From Linanthus parryae (Eukaryota > Streptophyta > Magnoliopsida > Ericales > Polemoniaceae), in the NCBI GenBank assembly GCA_023055425.1, contig JALGPY010000001.1, forward strand, positions 114,371,057 through 114,435,056: DNA of 64,000 bases, read 5' to 3'. The first letter of the stretch is position 1, and each line of letters begins with the position of its first letter. The position numbers were made by a program, and so were the translations under genes. Positions 44,067 through 56,017 of the stretch are shown in pieces. The notes below the pieces were generated by a model. The model was given only the letters and a program-made list of their open reading frames with translations. It was not told the DNA's origin and made no database searches.

Positions 44067-47000
44067 CTAAGAGCAAGCTTGATGCCAATAATCACTAAGG
44101 ATGATATCCTTCACCACCAGATTGGCAACTTGCATAGGGCAGTCTTCTAAGATGACAAGGGTTTCAGCTTGATTAGCCCCCCTCTTTGCCAGGGCATCCG
44201 CCACCCCATTCAAATCCCTGCTGATATGCATCAGCTCACAATTGCATCCTTCAAGAAGAACAACAATATCTCTAGCAATGACCTTGAAAGGAAAGTCAGC
44301 AGAGTGAAGCTTGCTGCAGATAGAACTGGCTTCCAAAGAGTCAGTTTCAACAATAACATCCTTCAGATTCATTTTGTGAATCAGCACAAGGCCCCTAAGA
44401 ATACCCCAAAGTTCAGCTTCCAGAACAGAGCTAAATACGATTCGACCCATAAAGCCTTTGATCCATTGCCCTTTATCATCCCTCAGCACCCCTCCAAATC
44501 CAGCAATGCCACCTTCCCCTTTCTTACTCCCATCGCAATTCAGCTTAAACTTACCTGCACAGGGGGGGAACCAAACCACTTTGTTAGTAGAAGTTAAACC
44601 CTCAGAACCTGATTTCATACTCCAAGCATTTCCAATCTCTTCAGCAAATTTCTGAATGCTGGACACACTCACAAAATTAGGTGTAAGGGTTTTGTTAAAA
44701 CAGAAATTGTTTCTATTGATCCAAATTCTCCAGCACCCACAAATAAACAGCACAGAGTGTGCATTGTTGGTTCTGAGATTGGAATCAAACCAGTTCATGA
44801 AATCAGGGTTCTGAAGAGACAAAAGCCAAGAGGAATTAAACATCACTGTCCAAATAGCTAAGATTTTTGGACAGCTTCTAAAAATGTGATTCTGGTCCTC
44901 ACTAATACCAGGACAATGAGGACAAGAATCATCAGGGGTCATGCCCCTAAGGAATTTTTTGGAAATTAGTATAAAGTTTATTATGTCTAATTTTCCAAGC
45001 AAAAAAGATTAATTTTAAAGGGATCTTTTTCTTCCAAAGCCAATCCCACTGGGATTGATCATTTCTCCTAGAGATCAAGTGGTAAGCAGAAGCCACAGTA
45101 AATTTTCCCATGCTAGTTCCAACCCAATGCAAAGAGTCCTCAGCACTGGGGTCAGCAGGAATGTTCTTAGCCAAAATAGAGTTAACAATGACAACAGAAA
45201 TAATATTCATCAGAGAAGAAAGATCCAAGCTTATGTTACTAGAAATCAAGGAGCTCACATTAATATTCTCATCAAAAGCCTGCTCAGGGTAGATATCTTT
45301 GAGAGATAAATCACCAATCCAGTGATCCTTCCAAACAGACACCATACACCCATTACCAATAGTCCAAACCAAGCCTTTCTTAATCATAGAGAAAGCCTCT
45401 AGAATTCCTTTCCAGGTTCTAGTAGCATCCTTCCATTTAGGAGGATTGATGATATTCCCATTTCTAAGGTATTTGTCTTTCAAACAATTAACCCAAAGAG
45501 AGTAAGTATTCATGAGAATGTTCCAACCAAGTTTAGCCAAAAGAGCTCTATTCTGACTTTTCATGGATCTAATGCCCAATCCACCACAAGTCTTATTCTT
45601 ACAGACAGTCTTCCAATTCAGACTGTGCATTTTATTTTTAACAGTAGTACTACCCCAAAGGAAGTTTCTGTTAAGCTTGTCAAACAAATTGCACACAATA
45701 ACAGGAATGTTCTAAGTTTGCATGCTATAAATTGGAACAGCAGAGGAGACATAATTAATCATGGTGGTTCTACCACCCACAGAAAGTAAAGTGGACTTCC
45801 ACTCAGCCAATCTAAGTTGAAATTTCTCAATTAAATCAGCATACTTAACTTTGCCAATCTTTTCAATGTTCAGATTGATACCAAGATATTTTCCCAAATT
45901 CTGAGTAATAGGAATATCCAACAAATTCCTAATAGAAAAAGCAGTAGGCTGCTTCACATTAGGAGACAGGTAATTTTGGACTTAGAGAGATTGATCTTTT
46001 GCTCAGAAAGGCAACAAAAATCATCAAGGACCCGTTTCACAAAATGACAGGAAACAGTACTAGCTTCAGAGAACAATAGCATGTCATCCGCAAAAAATAA
46101 ATGGGTCAAGGGGGGGGGGAATTTTTAGAGATTTTAACCCCTTTCCACAGCCCCTGATTTTGAATCTGAGTAATCATACTAGAAAGTCTTTCAAGACACA
46201 GAACAAAGATATAAGGGGATAGAGGGTCCCCTTGCCTAATACCTCTTTGAGCTTTGAAGTAGGGTAGAGCCTCTCCATTCCAAAGGATAGAGAAATTAAC
46301 AGAGGTGACACAATTCATAATGAGTTTGATAAGCTGATTATCAAAATTAAAGAACAAGAGGGTCTCTTGAATAAGACTCCAAGAGAGTCTATCATAGGCT
46401 TTCTCCATTTCAATTTTTACAATTAAAGCACCCAACTTACCTTTCTTTTTTCTAATAGTGTGAATCATTTCTTGAACAAGAATAATATTGTCACAAGTAG
46501 CTCTTCCAGGAATGAAACTACTCTGATTAGGAGAGATAATCCCATCCATCAAAGGTCTAAGTCTATCGACAACAATTTTAGTCACAGTTTTGTAGGTGAC
46601 ATTGCAAAGCCCAATGGGTCTAAACTGAGAAATAGTTTCAGGGTTATTAATTTTAGGAATAAGGGAGATATGGGTAAAGTTCATCTCCTCAGGGATAGAA
46701 GAGGTGTCAAAAATATTCTTGACTATATTTCACATATCTTTCCCCACTGAATCCAACAGTTGTGGAAGAAGGCCGCATTAAACCCATCAGGTCCAGGAGC
46801 ACGATTCTTATTAATACTTTTGGTAGTTTTAAAGATGATATCATCCGTAACAGGGGCAATGAGTCTCACATTATCCTCAACCGTGAGCTTAGCAACATTG
46901 AAATCATAGGCAATCTCCAGATTATGAGAAGAAGTCTCATGAGTGTAGAGTTTAGTGAAATAATTAATAACATGATCTTTAAGCAAGTTATCATCACTAA

Positions 47001-48431
47001 TCCACTCATTAACCTCATTCTTAAGAATACTAATCTAATTCCTTCTTCTTTTGATGAGGGTGGACAAGTGAAAGAATTTGGTATTTGTTTCCCCATACAC
47101 CATCAATTTAATTCTGGATTTTTGATACCAGAGCATTTCCTCATGATCCAGGACACAATTGAACTCTCTAACAAGCTCTTTTTCAAGCAAAAATAAACTT
47201 TGAATGAAAGATCTACTCAAAATTTTTTGGATGCCATTGATTCTAGCAAGAAGAAATCTCTTTTTCCTATGAATATTACCAAATTTTTCTTTGTTCCAAA
47301 CAATGAGAGCACGCTGGATATTAAGCAGCGCCTCATGATAGTTTAACAAGCAATTCTAATTTTTTTTTTTAATAATTTCTGGAAATCAGGGTGAGAAATC
47401 CTGAAATTTTCAAATCTAAACGGTTTATTCTTAATCACAATAGATTTACCTTGGGTCTCCATCAGCATTGGAGAATGGTCGGAGTAAGTGCGAGGGAGAC
47501 AAGTTACCAGCGAGTTAGGACGGCTCAACTTCCAGCTTATGTTGCAGAGGGCTCAGTCGAGCTTCTCGAGCGTGTTGGCAAGCCCCTGACGATTGTTGGA
47601 CCAGGTCATTCTCGGACCACAGTGCCCGAGATCGGTTAGGTTGCTTTCATGCATATTCTCCACAAAATTCATGTTCCTCCTTAGATTATTATTTTTTGAG
47701 AAACTCCTTCTCTCCGAATCACCTGTAAAGTCATTAAAATCCCCAACCAGAAGACAAGGATCCACCGTGTTCCCTGCTCTATTCTTGATATCGTTCCAAA
47801 GGTCCACCCTCTTGCTCTCAATCGGACTAGCGTACACCGCTGAGAGAATCCAATCCTCAAAATGGATCTTTCTAATCTTGGCATGGATAGCTTGTGAATG
47901 GCAATTGAGGAGGGAAACTTAAACCTCAAGAGGGTTCCAAAGAAGCCAGATGCCTCCTGATCTACCCTGGGGGTCCACATGGAAGTTCTCTGTGTATCCC
48001 TGATTCGCAAAGAAGTTTCCCATATCATCGATTTTGACTTTGGTTTCCAGGAGAACCACCACCTCGAAACGATGATTTCTCTTCAGAAACTTGAAATTCT
48101 CCTTGAAAGATTTGTTCTTAGGTCCTCTACAATTCCAGAACATAACGTTTGTTGTATCAATCATGAAAAAATTATCGAAATCGAACCGGAACCCAAATTT
48201 TCTAGCAATCCCTACCAATCGTTTCTTCGTCTCTTGAAACGAGAGGTTGTTCTTCACTTGAATTCCCACCATCGATGGATCTTCCGACTCCACCATCATC
48301 CGGTATGCTTGTAGGTCTACTGTCTCCATAACCCATGGGGTTTTCGCTACAACTGCTTGGATACCTTGATGATCCATCAGAAACTGCACCTGGTTTTTCC
48401 CCAAATATTCTTCCTTTACCACGATCGACAT
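44067..48431 (-). pseudogene. LINE ORF2: endonuclease, RT, zf-RVT, RNase H, broken
   Basis: Minus strand. Endonuclease starts near MFWNCRG (48143), with LLETKVK, LLVGDFNDFTG and TYSDHSPML and a stop at 47919 between them. The linker has MLWYQKSR and NTKFFHLSTLIKRRRN. RT follows: INKNRAPGPDGFNAAFFH (46800), IEMEKAYDRLSWSL, QRGIRQGDPLSPYIFVLCLE (46250-46190) and FFADDMLLF (about 46070-46095). The post-RT block is at 45957-44947, the zf-RVT piece CPHCPGISEDQNHIFRSCP near 44930, and RNase H at 44580-44080 (LNCDGSKKGEGGIAGFGGVL, VETDSLEA, HISRDLNGVADALAKRGA). The catalytic RT residues are intact. A run of nine G near 46110 sits at one frame change. Confidence 0.93.
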
Positions 48432-48459
48432 AGTATGGAGAAGCTCTTCTTGGATTTAT

Positions 48460-49895
48460 TTAAGCCTTCCTACTCACCGGAGAAGTCTGGATTTCAGATG
48501 AGTGGGAACTGTAACTCACTTTTTCGCCAAAATTAAAGCTGACCTCAAAGGGATTGATATTCGAAATCATACTCGGGCCTTGGGAGATTTTGCTTTGCAG
48601 AGCCATATCCTCTTCAATCACATCCATATCCACTCTTTTCCCCTCAATCGTCTCGTTCTCTTTGGAAGTAACCACGGCTTTCCCTCTTCCCGAGTTGATG
48701 GTACAGGTTCCCAGATCCATCTCGGACGCTTCATTCTTATCCCCTTGTGTAGATTCATGAACCCTCCTTTCGTGATCCAGGTGCAGTTTGGTGCCAGACG
48801 TTGGATTTTTGCTTTCTACCGACGGCGAAGATTTCGCCACGTGGTTCATAGAACTTGTACCATACCCGAATCCTTTTCGGTGAAACCCGCTGTTGATCTT
48901 CTTTAGCCGCTCCCCCTTTCTTCTTCTCCGAACAGTTTGTTTTGCTATGTCCAACCCTGCCACAATCAAAACAAACACGGTGGATATGTTCATACTCTAT
49001 AGAATAGCTAAGTTTACCAACAACAACATCTGAGACAAGTGGTTTTTTTAAATCCACTTCCACACAAACTCTTGCGAATTGCCCTCTCTAAAGTTTTGCA
49101 GTGACAATATCAAGTTTCAAAGGAAGCCCGATGGCACTCGCATTAGTGTGAAGGCTATCATTCCGATAGTATTCACTCGGAAGCTCATGTATTCTTGCCC
49201 AAGTGGCCGTTTTTTGCTCCGTTGCTTCCGAGACTTTAAAATCAGGTGACCATTTCTGGACCAATAAATATTGATCTAGCACGATCCATGGTCCTCCCAT
49301 GAGCGCCCGATCATAATCGGATTGGGTATCAAACTCAAAGAGAAAGAAACCTTTCCCTATATCAATATGCTTCAATTTTCCTTGAGGTTTCCATAGCTCT
49401 TTGATTCTAGCCATCAATTTAAACTCCACAATTCGAGACCCCATGGGTCTCACGATAAGATGATTCTTCCATGGTGCTCTGAGTTTTTCAAGAAATTCTT
49501 CCTTAAAAATAACATGGGCCGTGGTGGGATTTTCCTCGGTGGCTTTGATGATTTCAAAATCTCCTTTCTTGATGACATTGTCACCATAGGAAGTGTTGGA
49601 ATCACAATCAAAATAAGTTTCCCTATCCGTGATCCCTACCAGGGCACGGATATAGGAGGAAGAACCATTCTCATCAATGGTCATGGAACTCTTATTCCTC
49701 ACTGAGGGGTTGCAAGGCATTGGGGAAATTTTCAGTCATATCCATGTCTGTTACTTTTAGCTTAGCAACCGAGTTATTAAGCTCAAAGGAAACAGATCCA
49801 TCACAAGGATTCATCAGATCTACAGGCGAAACGGAGGGGATCAAGAGATCTGCACGGCTAGGCAGTTGAGTGTTGCCACTCGACTGCGACGCCAT
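48460..49895 (-). pseudogene. LINE ORF1 (DUF4283 plus zinc knuckle), broken
   Basis: From ATG 49895. After an early frame change near 49700, a 210-residue DUF4283-type RNA-binding block follows (HLIVRPMGSRIVEFKLMARI, GKGFFLFEFDTQSDYDRALM, GGPWIVLDQYLLVQKWSPDF), stopped by TAG at 49088. The frame then continues with VCFDCGRVGHSKTNCSEKKK, a CCHC zinc knuckle (about 48975-48935), and a Ser/Lys-rich tail. This is the chaperone-like ORF1 of plant L1 elements. Confidence 0.88.
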
Positions 49896-50007
49896 GGCAG
49901 GAAGAGCTCCGAAGCAGAGCTTCGGCGATCAAAATGCCGTTGGCATAGAAACCAAGTCACTGCAAAAATAAGAAGTTGGGGATTTAAATGGGTGTTGGAC
50001 CCCTTCT

Positions 50008-50437
50008 CACACTAATAACTTCGCATACAGGTGATTTTTATTTGAAGTTCAACATAGTGAAGAGGTGGACGTGTCATTTTCTAAACTGGAAGACTCAAAC
50101 TAAAGGGGCTGAAAATGTCTTTTAACCTAGACAAACACGTGTCTTTTTTCTTTATCTCAAAGCCGACAAAGTTGCTTACTTTTTGTAGGGTTTTAGAACC
50201 TTGAATGGGCTATTTCTTTATGGGATGGTAAGCAATATTTTTATTGTTTCAACAGCCCAATGGAGGCCCGCATCAGATCTTTAACAAGAAACAAAATCAT
50301 CTAGTGGGCCACCCTCACACACCTGATCTAATGTGGATTTCTTTCTTTATTTTACTATTGTTTTAATCGGCCCATTCCTTTAAAAAAAAACAAAAAACAA
50401 AAAAACAAATTCATCTAGTGAACATTTGTTGGTGCAG
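50008..50437. other. Non-coding spacer, copy B
   Basis: Collinear with 16490-16954. It has the single copy of the phrase that is tandemly doubled in A. Confidence 0.7.
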
Positions 50438-50449
50438 AAGTATTGTTGC

Positions 50450-51265
50450 ATGGTACTAACAAACATTTTAGAGCTCTGACCTTTCTCTTCCGTAGAGAGA
50501 GAACCCGCCGCCTCATCAGCGGCGGCGGGTTAGTCAGCTCTGTTTTTGGATCTTGGGTGGTGCTTGTCCTCCGATTGCCTTCCTCCTCGTGTGGCGCTGG
50601 TTTCCGTGCGTCCTCCCCGGCTAGATCTGGTTTTTCCCGTGGTGGCTGTTCACCCCCTCCCCCGCTTTTGAGGTTGTTCACTCCCCCTCCCCCTCGTTTT
50701 TGTCGGTTCCTTGACCGCTACGAGTTCCCCCGGAGCTGTCCTCCCGCCGCTTATGAACACCACCAGGGGCTTCCCTCTCTCTTTCTGGATTAGCGTAGTG
50801 TCCTCTCTCAGGCGCCGCCCACCGTGTTTTCACCGTCACCGCAGACGAGACACCGCCCACCGCCACACCGGATTTTCCATCGCCGTTGCCTCGCCGAGGT
50901 CTCCAATGGCGTTTCCACCGCCTCATCGACCACATAGGCGGTGGGTTTATAGACCACCACCAGTAACATGCCCTGGGCTTCAGAAATATATTCAAGGCGT
51001 GTTTGGTGTGTTGCTTTTAGTTTTTTCTTGTTTTTCTCCCACAAACAAGTGTGTGGCTTGGTTGTTTGTATGTTTCCTCAGTAGTTTTTTCGCAGGTCAA
51101 ACAAGTCTTAGGCTTGTTTGGTTACTTGTTTTTCTTAGTTTTCTCGTCATGTATTTTACATGTTTTTCATATGCTGATCTCAAGTCCCTTTGTATAGTTA
51201 AGGACTTCTGATTGGCATCGTCACCTTGTAAATTCTGGTAATAATAGATTAGTTTTTGTAAAAAA
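50450..51265 (+). mobile_element. Non-autonomous non-LTR retroelement, copy B
   Basis: Counterpart of 16967-17765. The left target duplication is unchanged (AAGTATTGTTGC, 50438-50449), while the right one has two substitutions (AAGTATCGTCGC, 51266-51277). A 26-base stretch near 50635 is present here and absent in A. Confidence 0.75.
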
Positions 51266-51293
51266 AAGTATCGTCGCTAGCCCCACCCAACTA

Positions 51294-51552
51294 CTGCATC
51301 CGTTTCTCTCTTCCAACTCCGGTTGACGTTTTAACTCGTAAATAATCACTTCAACTCAGTGATTTAGATAGAAAAATGGTGTAACTTTTTGGCAACTTTC
51401 CAAAATATTATAGAGTAAAAGTTACTCTAAGAAATCATGCTAATATTACCAAATTTGTGTACCTTTTTTCTAATCAAATCACCAGGTCAAAGTTACCCAA
51501 TAAATACTATCAAAAAGTGAAGTAAGCTGAAAGAGAAGAAACAGAGGAAGCA
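51294..51552. mobile_element. Stowaway-like MITE, copy B
   Basis: Counterpart of 17794-18050, with CTGCATCCGTTTC at the left and GAAACAGAGGAAGCA at the right. Confidence 0.5.
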
Positions 51553-51639
51553 CCTTATTAGCCCCAATTTCTAAACCTCTCTCTCTCACCCACCTTATTC
51601 CTTCAACACCTCATCACTAGCAGTAGCAACCTCCACCCA

Positions 51640-52930
51640 CATCCACACCCACCAACCCGCGCCCTTCTATCATGATCCTGAACCCTAGCAACTCTTCTTT
51701 CATGGAATACTGTGAGTGTTGTGGTATTCAGGATCACATGGTTCGCCTACGTTCTCAATTTGGTTGGATACTTCAGCAAACCAGATTGGCTCGCTCGTTG
51801 GATTCTTGTCAGGCAACCCGGACTCCCTCTCATTGGCAGCCAAGAGCTCACATTCCCACCGCTCAGTTTGAGTTCCACCTATTTCGTCATGGCTTCTTCA
51901 TATTGGGTCACTCGTTACATCACTGCAGGTTTTGACAACTTGTCTCTTCACCAAACCCAAAATCAACCTGAGGCATGACTTGTGATGGTACCGGTCTTCC
52001 CATCACTCACATTGGTCGATGTTGCTTAACTATTACTCTCATCCTTCACATTGTCTTATGTTCTTTGTGTCTCTACTATTACGGAAAAACTTATATATGT
52101 CTCCAAATTATGAACTTCTCATGATCTTCTTATTGAGTTTTCCTCCCCTGATTTGTCTCGAAGCATTGAGCTACGCGGTGGCATTATGACAAGTTTGCTT
52201 AGGAAAGACGCATATGAGTGGCGAGCATCCACCTCCTCTCCTTCACCTCCTGGCATCATCGAATCGGGCATCCGACAAGCACAATCTGTTGGCATTTAGT
52301 TTCTCAGTTTTATCTTTCTCTCAGTAGATCCACTGATTCCTTGTAATGCGATTAATGTGTGTGCAGTCGCAAGAAGATTCACAAATTAACTCTTTATGAT
52401 TATAGTATTATGTCATATCGACGACTCGAGTTTGTGCTTTTTTACATATGGATATCTCATGTATGGTGGTTTCAAATACTATGTTATCATTGTGAATAAC
52501 CTTTCTAAATATATATGTTTCTATCCCACGCAACGGAAATCACAACTTCATAAAATCTTTATTCATTTTTGTAAGATATTTGAAAAATTATTCTCTTTCC
52601 CCTTCAATCTCCTACTATGACAATGGAGGTGGGAGGAGTACATTGGTATTTGTAAGTAACGGAATATCACATCTCACATCCCGACATATACACCTAAATA
52701 CATCATCAATTCTCAACGACGCCATCGACACATTGTCGAAACGGGCCTCGCACTGCTTCACCATGCCTTGATGTCGACTTAGTAATGGCTTTATGCTTTC
52801 TCCACCGATGTGTACCTCATTAATCGCCTAGCTTGTCGGTCACTCAAGATGCAATCTCCAGTTGAGCCTATCTTTCATCAAAAGCCAAAATCAGAAGAAG
52901 TTTGAATACGAGATATGGAAAACAGATCCT
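51640..52930 (+). pseudogene. Ty1/copia gag-to-integrase remnant, copy B
   Basis: Counterpart of 18150-19430 with the same readable words in the same broken frames (CECCGIQDHMVRLRSQF, VTRYITAGFDNLSL, SKYICFYPTQRKSQLHKIF). A 35-base segment near 52237 present in A is missing here, lying between two CTCCTTCA words, which fits a short-repeat deletion. Confidence 0.7.
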
Positions 52931-53182
52931 GGCTTCACAGAGTCTCAAAAACTACTGTTGCATCCGTTAACTTTCTTTTGTCGCACGAAACAGTCTATTT
53001 TTATAATCCGCACGTAGAATCTGTTGTCGACTCATATTTACAAAATTTCCGGAGCTGAAAACTGATGAAAAACATCAACCCTATTTCCTACTAGGAAGTA
53101 GCTGTTAACTTGCTGAATACGCGAAAAACGTACACCGATTTGAATACGCCAATTTTTTGTAATAACATACATGTTTGTTGTC
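52931..53182. other. Non-coding spacer, probably including the SINE body
   Basis: Collinear with 19430-19717. The words GAATACGC and GGATACGC recur nearby. No gene recognised. Confidence 0.5.
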
Positions 53183-53247
53183 TACTGGGTTCGAACCATG
53201 ACTTGATGCAGTGGTTTTTAAATGCTCTGCCATTTGAGCTAGCATCC
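53183..53247 (-). mobile_element. tRNA-derived SINE head, copy B
   Basis: Minus strand with A box TAGCTCAAATGG (53230-53241) and perfect B box GGTTCGAACCC (53187-53197), tRNA-like spacing, no acceptor stem. This copy shows the consensus better than copy A. Confidence 0.7.
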
Positions 53248-53619
53248 ATTTGCTGGATACGCTAATTTAAGTGTGCACTAAAATGAATATGTTCATCTTC
53301 TATCAACAGACGACATGAGAAGGGAAATGATCAACGTAGGAATTCAACGGAATCTGCATTCATAAACACAATAAGAAATTCACACACACACACACACATG
53401 TAAGGAAGACTAACGGCAAATTGACATTAACTTCAACCGATAAACACACCATCGCTGACCGGACTAGTACATGAAATCTCAGACTGAATCCATCAGTGAT
53501 GGATCTCTACAAACAAAAAATGAAAAAGAAGAAGAAAGGATAAGAAACAACAAATAAACAACCACAACCAGCTGCACATCATAGTCATCTGAGCTCAGCC
53601 GTCATGGCCATGAATGAGG
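53248..53619. other. Non-coding spacer, copy B
   Basis: Collinear with 19782-20149; it includes a short (CA)n run near 53383. No gene recognised. Confidence 0.6.
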
Positions 53620-53768
53620 TGTTGCCATTAGATTGTCCGACTGTTTTATGAAAGTTGGATGTAGTCCTATTTATATCTCTCTCCCTGCAAACTTCTGTAT
53701 CGATTCAGTGTATAGATTCACTGCATCTTTTTCATCTTCTGTCTTACCATTTCACTGTTCTCAAACCA

Positions 53769-54216
53769 TGTTACCCGATGGGTAACCTGGTACAGACGGA
53801 AGGGAAAACAAAAAAACACAAAGAAGGGAGCGAGAGAGTTGAGAGAGTAAAAGAAGAGTTTAGGGTTAAAAATTCTCATTATTGTTTCAGAAAATTTACA
53901 ACCCTTTTTATACTATTGGTTCGACCTAAACCCTAATCCGAGTAAAGAATCGACTAGAAACCCCGGATATAGCTAACACATCCTACTACTTCACTGACTC
54001 AACTTCATCAACGTAAAAACAGAACAATTAAAACAATATCATGGTAATTACGAAATAAACTAAAACAACTACTGTTTCTTCTTGGGCTGCACATAGTCCT
54101 AGAGATATTGTGGAGGAACGATAGTATGTCTGGCACGTTCCCTAGTTTCTCCTGAAGTACCGGAATGGTCTCCATTGGTTATAGTGTCCCTTGTAGGCGT
54201 GCTCATACCCGTATCA
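53769..54216 (-). repeat. Gypsy 3' LTR
   Basis: TG...CA in plus coordinates. Near its outer edge it has about 17 extra bases compared with the other LTR; with the first bases these form the perfect inverted repeat GTTACCC-GAT-GGGTAAC. Confidence 0.93.
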
Positions 54217-54228
54217 ACTCCCCCATCC
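54217..54228 (-). promoter_or_regulatory. Gypsy polypurine tract
   Basis: The minus strand reads GGATGGGGGAGT directly before the 3' LTR. Confidence 0.8.
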
Positions 54229-54249
54229 TCGGAAACCATCTTGTCCTGA

Positions 54250-56017
54250 AGCTGCAAATCTGGAAAGGCCTCCTGAATATGCTGAGTAGGTTCCTATGTA
54301 GGCGATGCACCATCAGACCATGAAATGAACCACTGTTCTTGGGCCACCCCCGAAACCAGTACTGTGCGTGCCTGAGTGGCGGAAATAGGAATGGACAGAG
54401 GTATCCCGTTGAAGAACTGGTCGGGCAATGCCTCAAGTGTAACCCCCACGCCGGACGGAACGAAAGGCCGCAACAAGGAGATGTGAAAGACATCATGTAG
54501 GCGACAACCATCCGGTAGTTGCAGATGATAGGCAACGGCACCAATACGTTCAAGAATGGAAAACGGCCCATAGAAGCGGCGCGCTAATTTGGCTGACAAT
54601 GGCCTGGACAAAGGACGATGGCGATAAGGTTGGAGGCGCAAGAGCACCAAATCACCAACTGCGAACGTAACATCACGACGGTGTCGATTTGCTTGGCCGC
54701 GCATACGCTGCTGCATCTTGGTCAGATGAAAAGTCAAGTCCTGAAGCAATTGAATCCGATCCTGGATAAGCTCATCGACGGATGGAGATTTACCGGCCAC
54801 TGGAACAATGGGGAACAAGGAAGGCGGGTCACGCCCATATAATGCCCGAAATGGTGTCATATTAATCCCTTCATGGTGACTACGATTCATTGCCAATTCT
54901 GCCCAAGTCAAGAATGAAACCCATTTATGTGGACGATCAGACGTGTAAGCACGCAAATACTGTTCCAAAACCCGATTCATAGCCTAAGTCTGGCCATCCG
55001 TCTGGGATGATATGCAGTACTAAATTTGAGAGTTGTGCCACTTAATTTCAGTAATTCCTGCCAAAACGTACACATGAAGATAGGATCACGATCCGAGACC
55101 AGTGAGTCGGGAAAACCATGATGTTTGACGACCACGTCAATGAACAAGCGCGCGACTCGTGGTGCGTCAAAATCAGTAGGCAAAACCCCAAAATGAACAT
55201 ATTTGGTCAGGCGGTCAACCACTACCATAATCGCTGTCGATCCCTGGGACGTGGGCAACCCAGTAATGAATCATCGAGGCCACGGACCAAACCCGATCTG
55301 GAATGGGCAAAGGTTGAAGCAATCCCCCAGGCTTCTGTGTGGAGTACTTAGTGGTTTGACAAATTAAACAAGCCTGGACAAACTTTCGTACATCTGCCCG
55401 CATATCTGGCCAATAAAAAACAGATGCCAAACGACGATAAGTGCGATCGATACCTGGATGGCCTGCTGTAGGCGAGCTGTGAAATTCCTGTAAAAGCAAC
55501 GCACGAACCTCAGACTCACTTCCCACGCAAATTCTAGTCTTGTAATATAGAATACCGTCAACGAACGTGAAGTGTGGGGGTCGGCTATCGGACTGGACTG
55601 CTGTAACCAAGGCCTACAAATCGGCTAACATAGTGGTCTCCCGCCGAATGGCTTCTAAATACGTAGGGAGGGGCTGAATGGCCGTAACCAGAAGACTGGC
55701 CGTATCAGTGTCTAAGTCCCGGCGAGACAATGCATCCGCTACGCGACGCGGTTGGCGGTACCCGGCTTATACTCAATACGAAAACGAAACCCCATGAGCT
55801 TGCGAATATAAAATTGTTGATCCGGTGTTTGAATAACTTGAGACAATAGTTCCTTCAAACTCCGCTGGTCACTACGAATGACGAACTCACGCCCAAGCAA
55901 ATACTGTCGCCACTTCTGAACTGTCTCGACGACGGCATAAAGTTTCTTATGATATGTCGATGTGGCGCGTAAACGAGGTCCAAGCTTTTTACTAAAAAAA
56001 GCTAGAGGATGCCCCAA
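54250..56017 (-). pseudogene. Gypsy pol: RNase H, integrase, chromodomain-like tail, broken
   Basis: Minus strand: RNase H from GHPLAFFSKKLGPRLRATST (56017), separated from RT by one TAG. Integrase zinc-binding part HSSPTAGHPGIDRTYRRL with CLICQTTK (55500-55370). Integrase core with VVVDRLTKYVHFG, FPDSLVSDRDPIF and FSTAYHP, then a frame change. The C-terminal part (54980-54294) has the RRFYGPFSILERIGAVAY (GPY/F) motif and VFHISLLRPF. It ends at a TAG in QWFISWSDGASPT where related elements continue with a Trp-Glu pair, so a chromodomain-like tail is cut short; the Glu of the core helix was not identified in an open frame. Confidence 0.9.

Larger units (their letters stand above)
43973..49995 (-). 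mobile_element. Near full-length L1-type LINE in copy B
   Basis: A 6.0 kb minus-strand element ends in a T tract (the poly(A) tail, 43973-43982) and is flanked by a 12 bp duplication TGGACCCCTTCT (43961-43972, 49996-50007). Copy A has the uninterrupted site at about 16483-16490. It carries ORF1 and ORF2 in the normal order and a 5' leader of about 100 bases before ATG 49895. Several stops and frame changes make it inactive, but its age is moderate since all domains remain easy to read. Confidence 0.95.
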
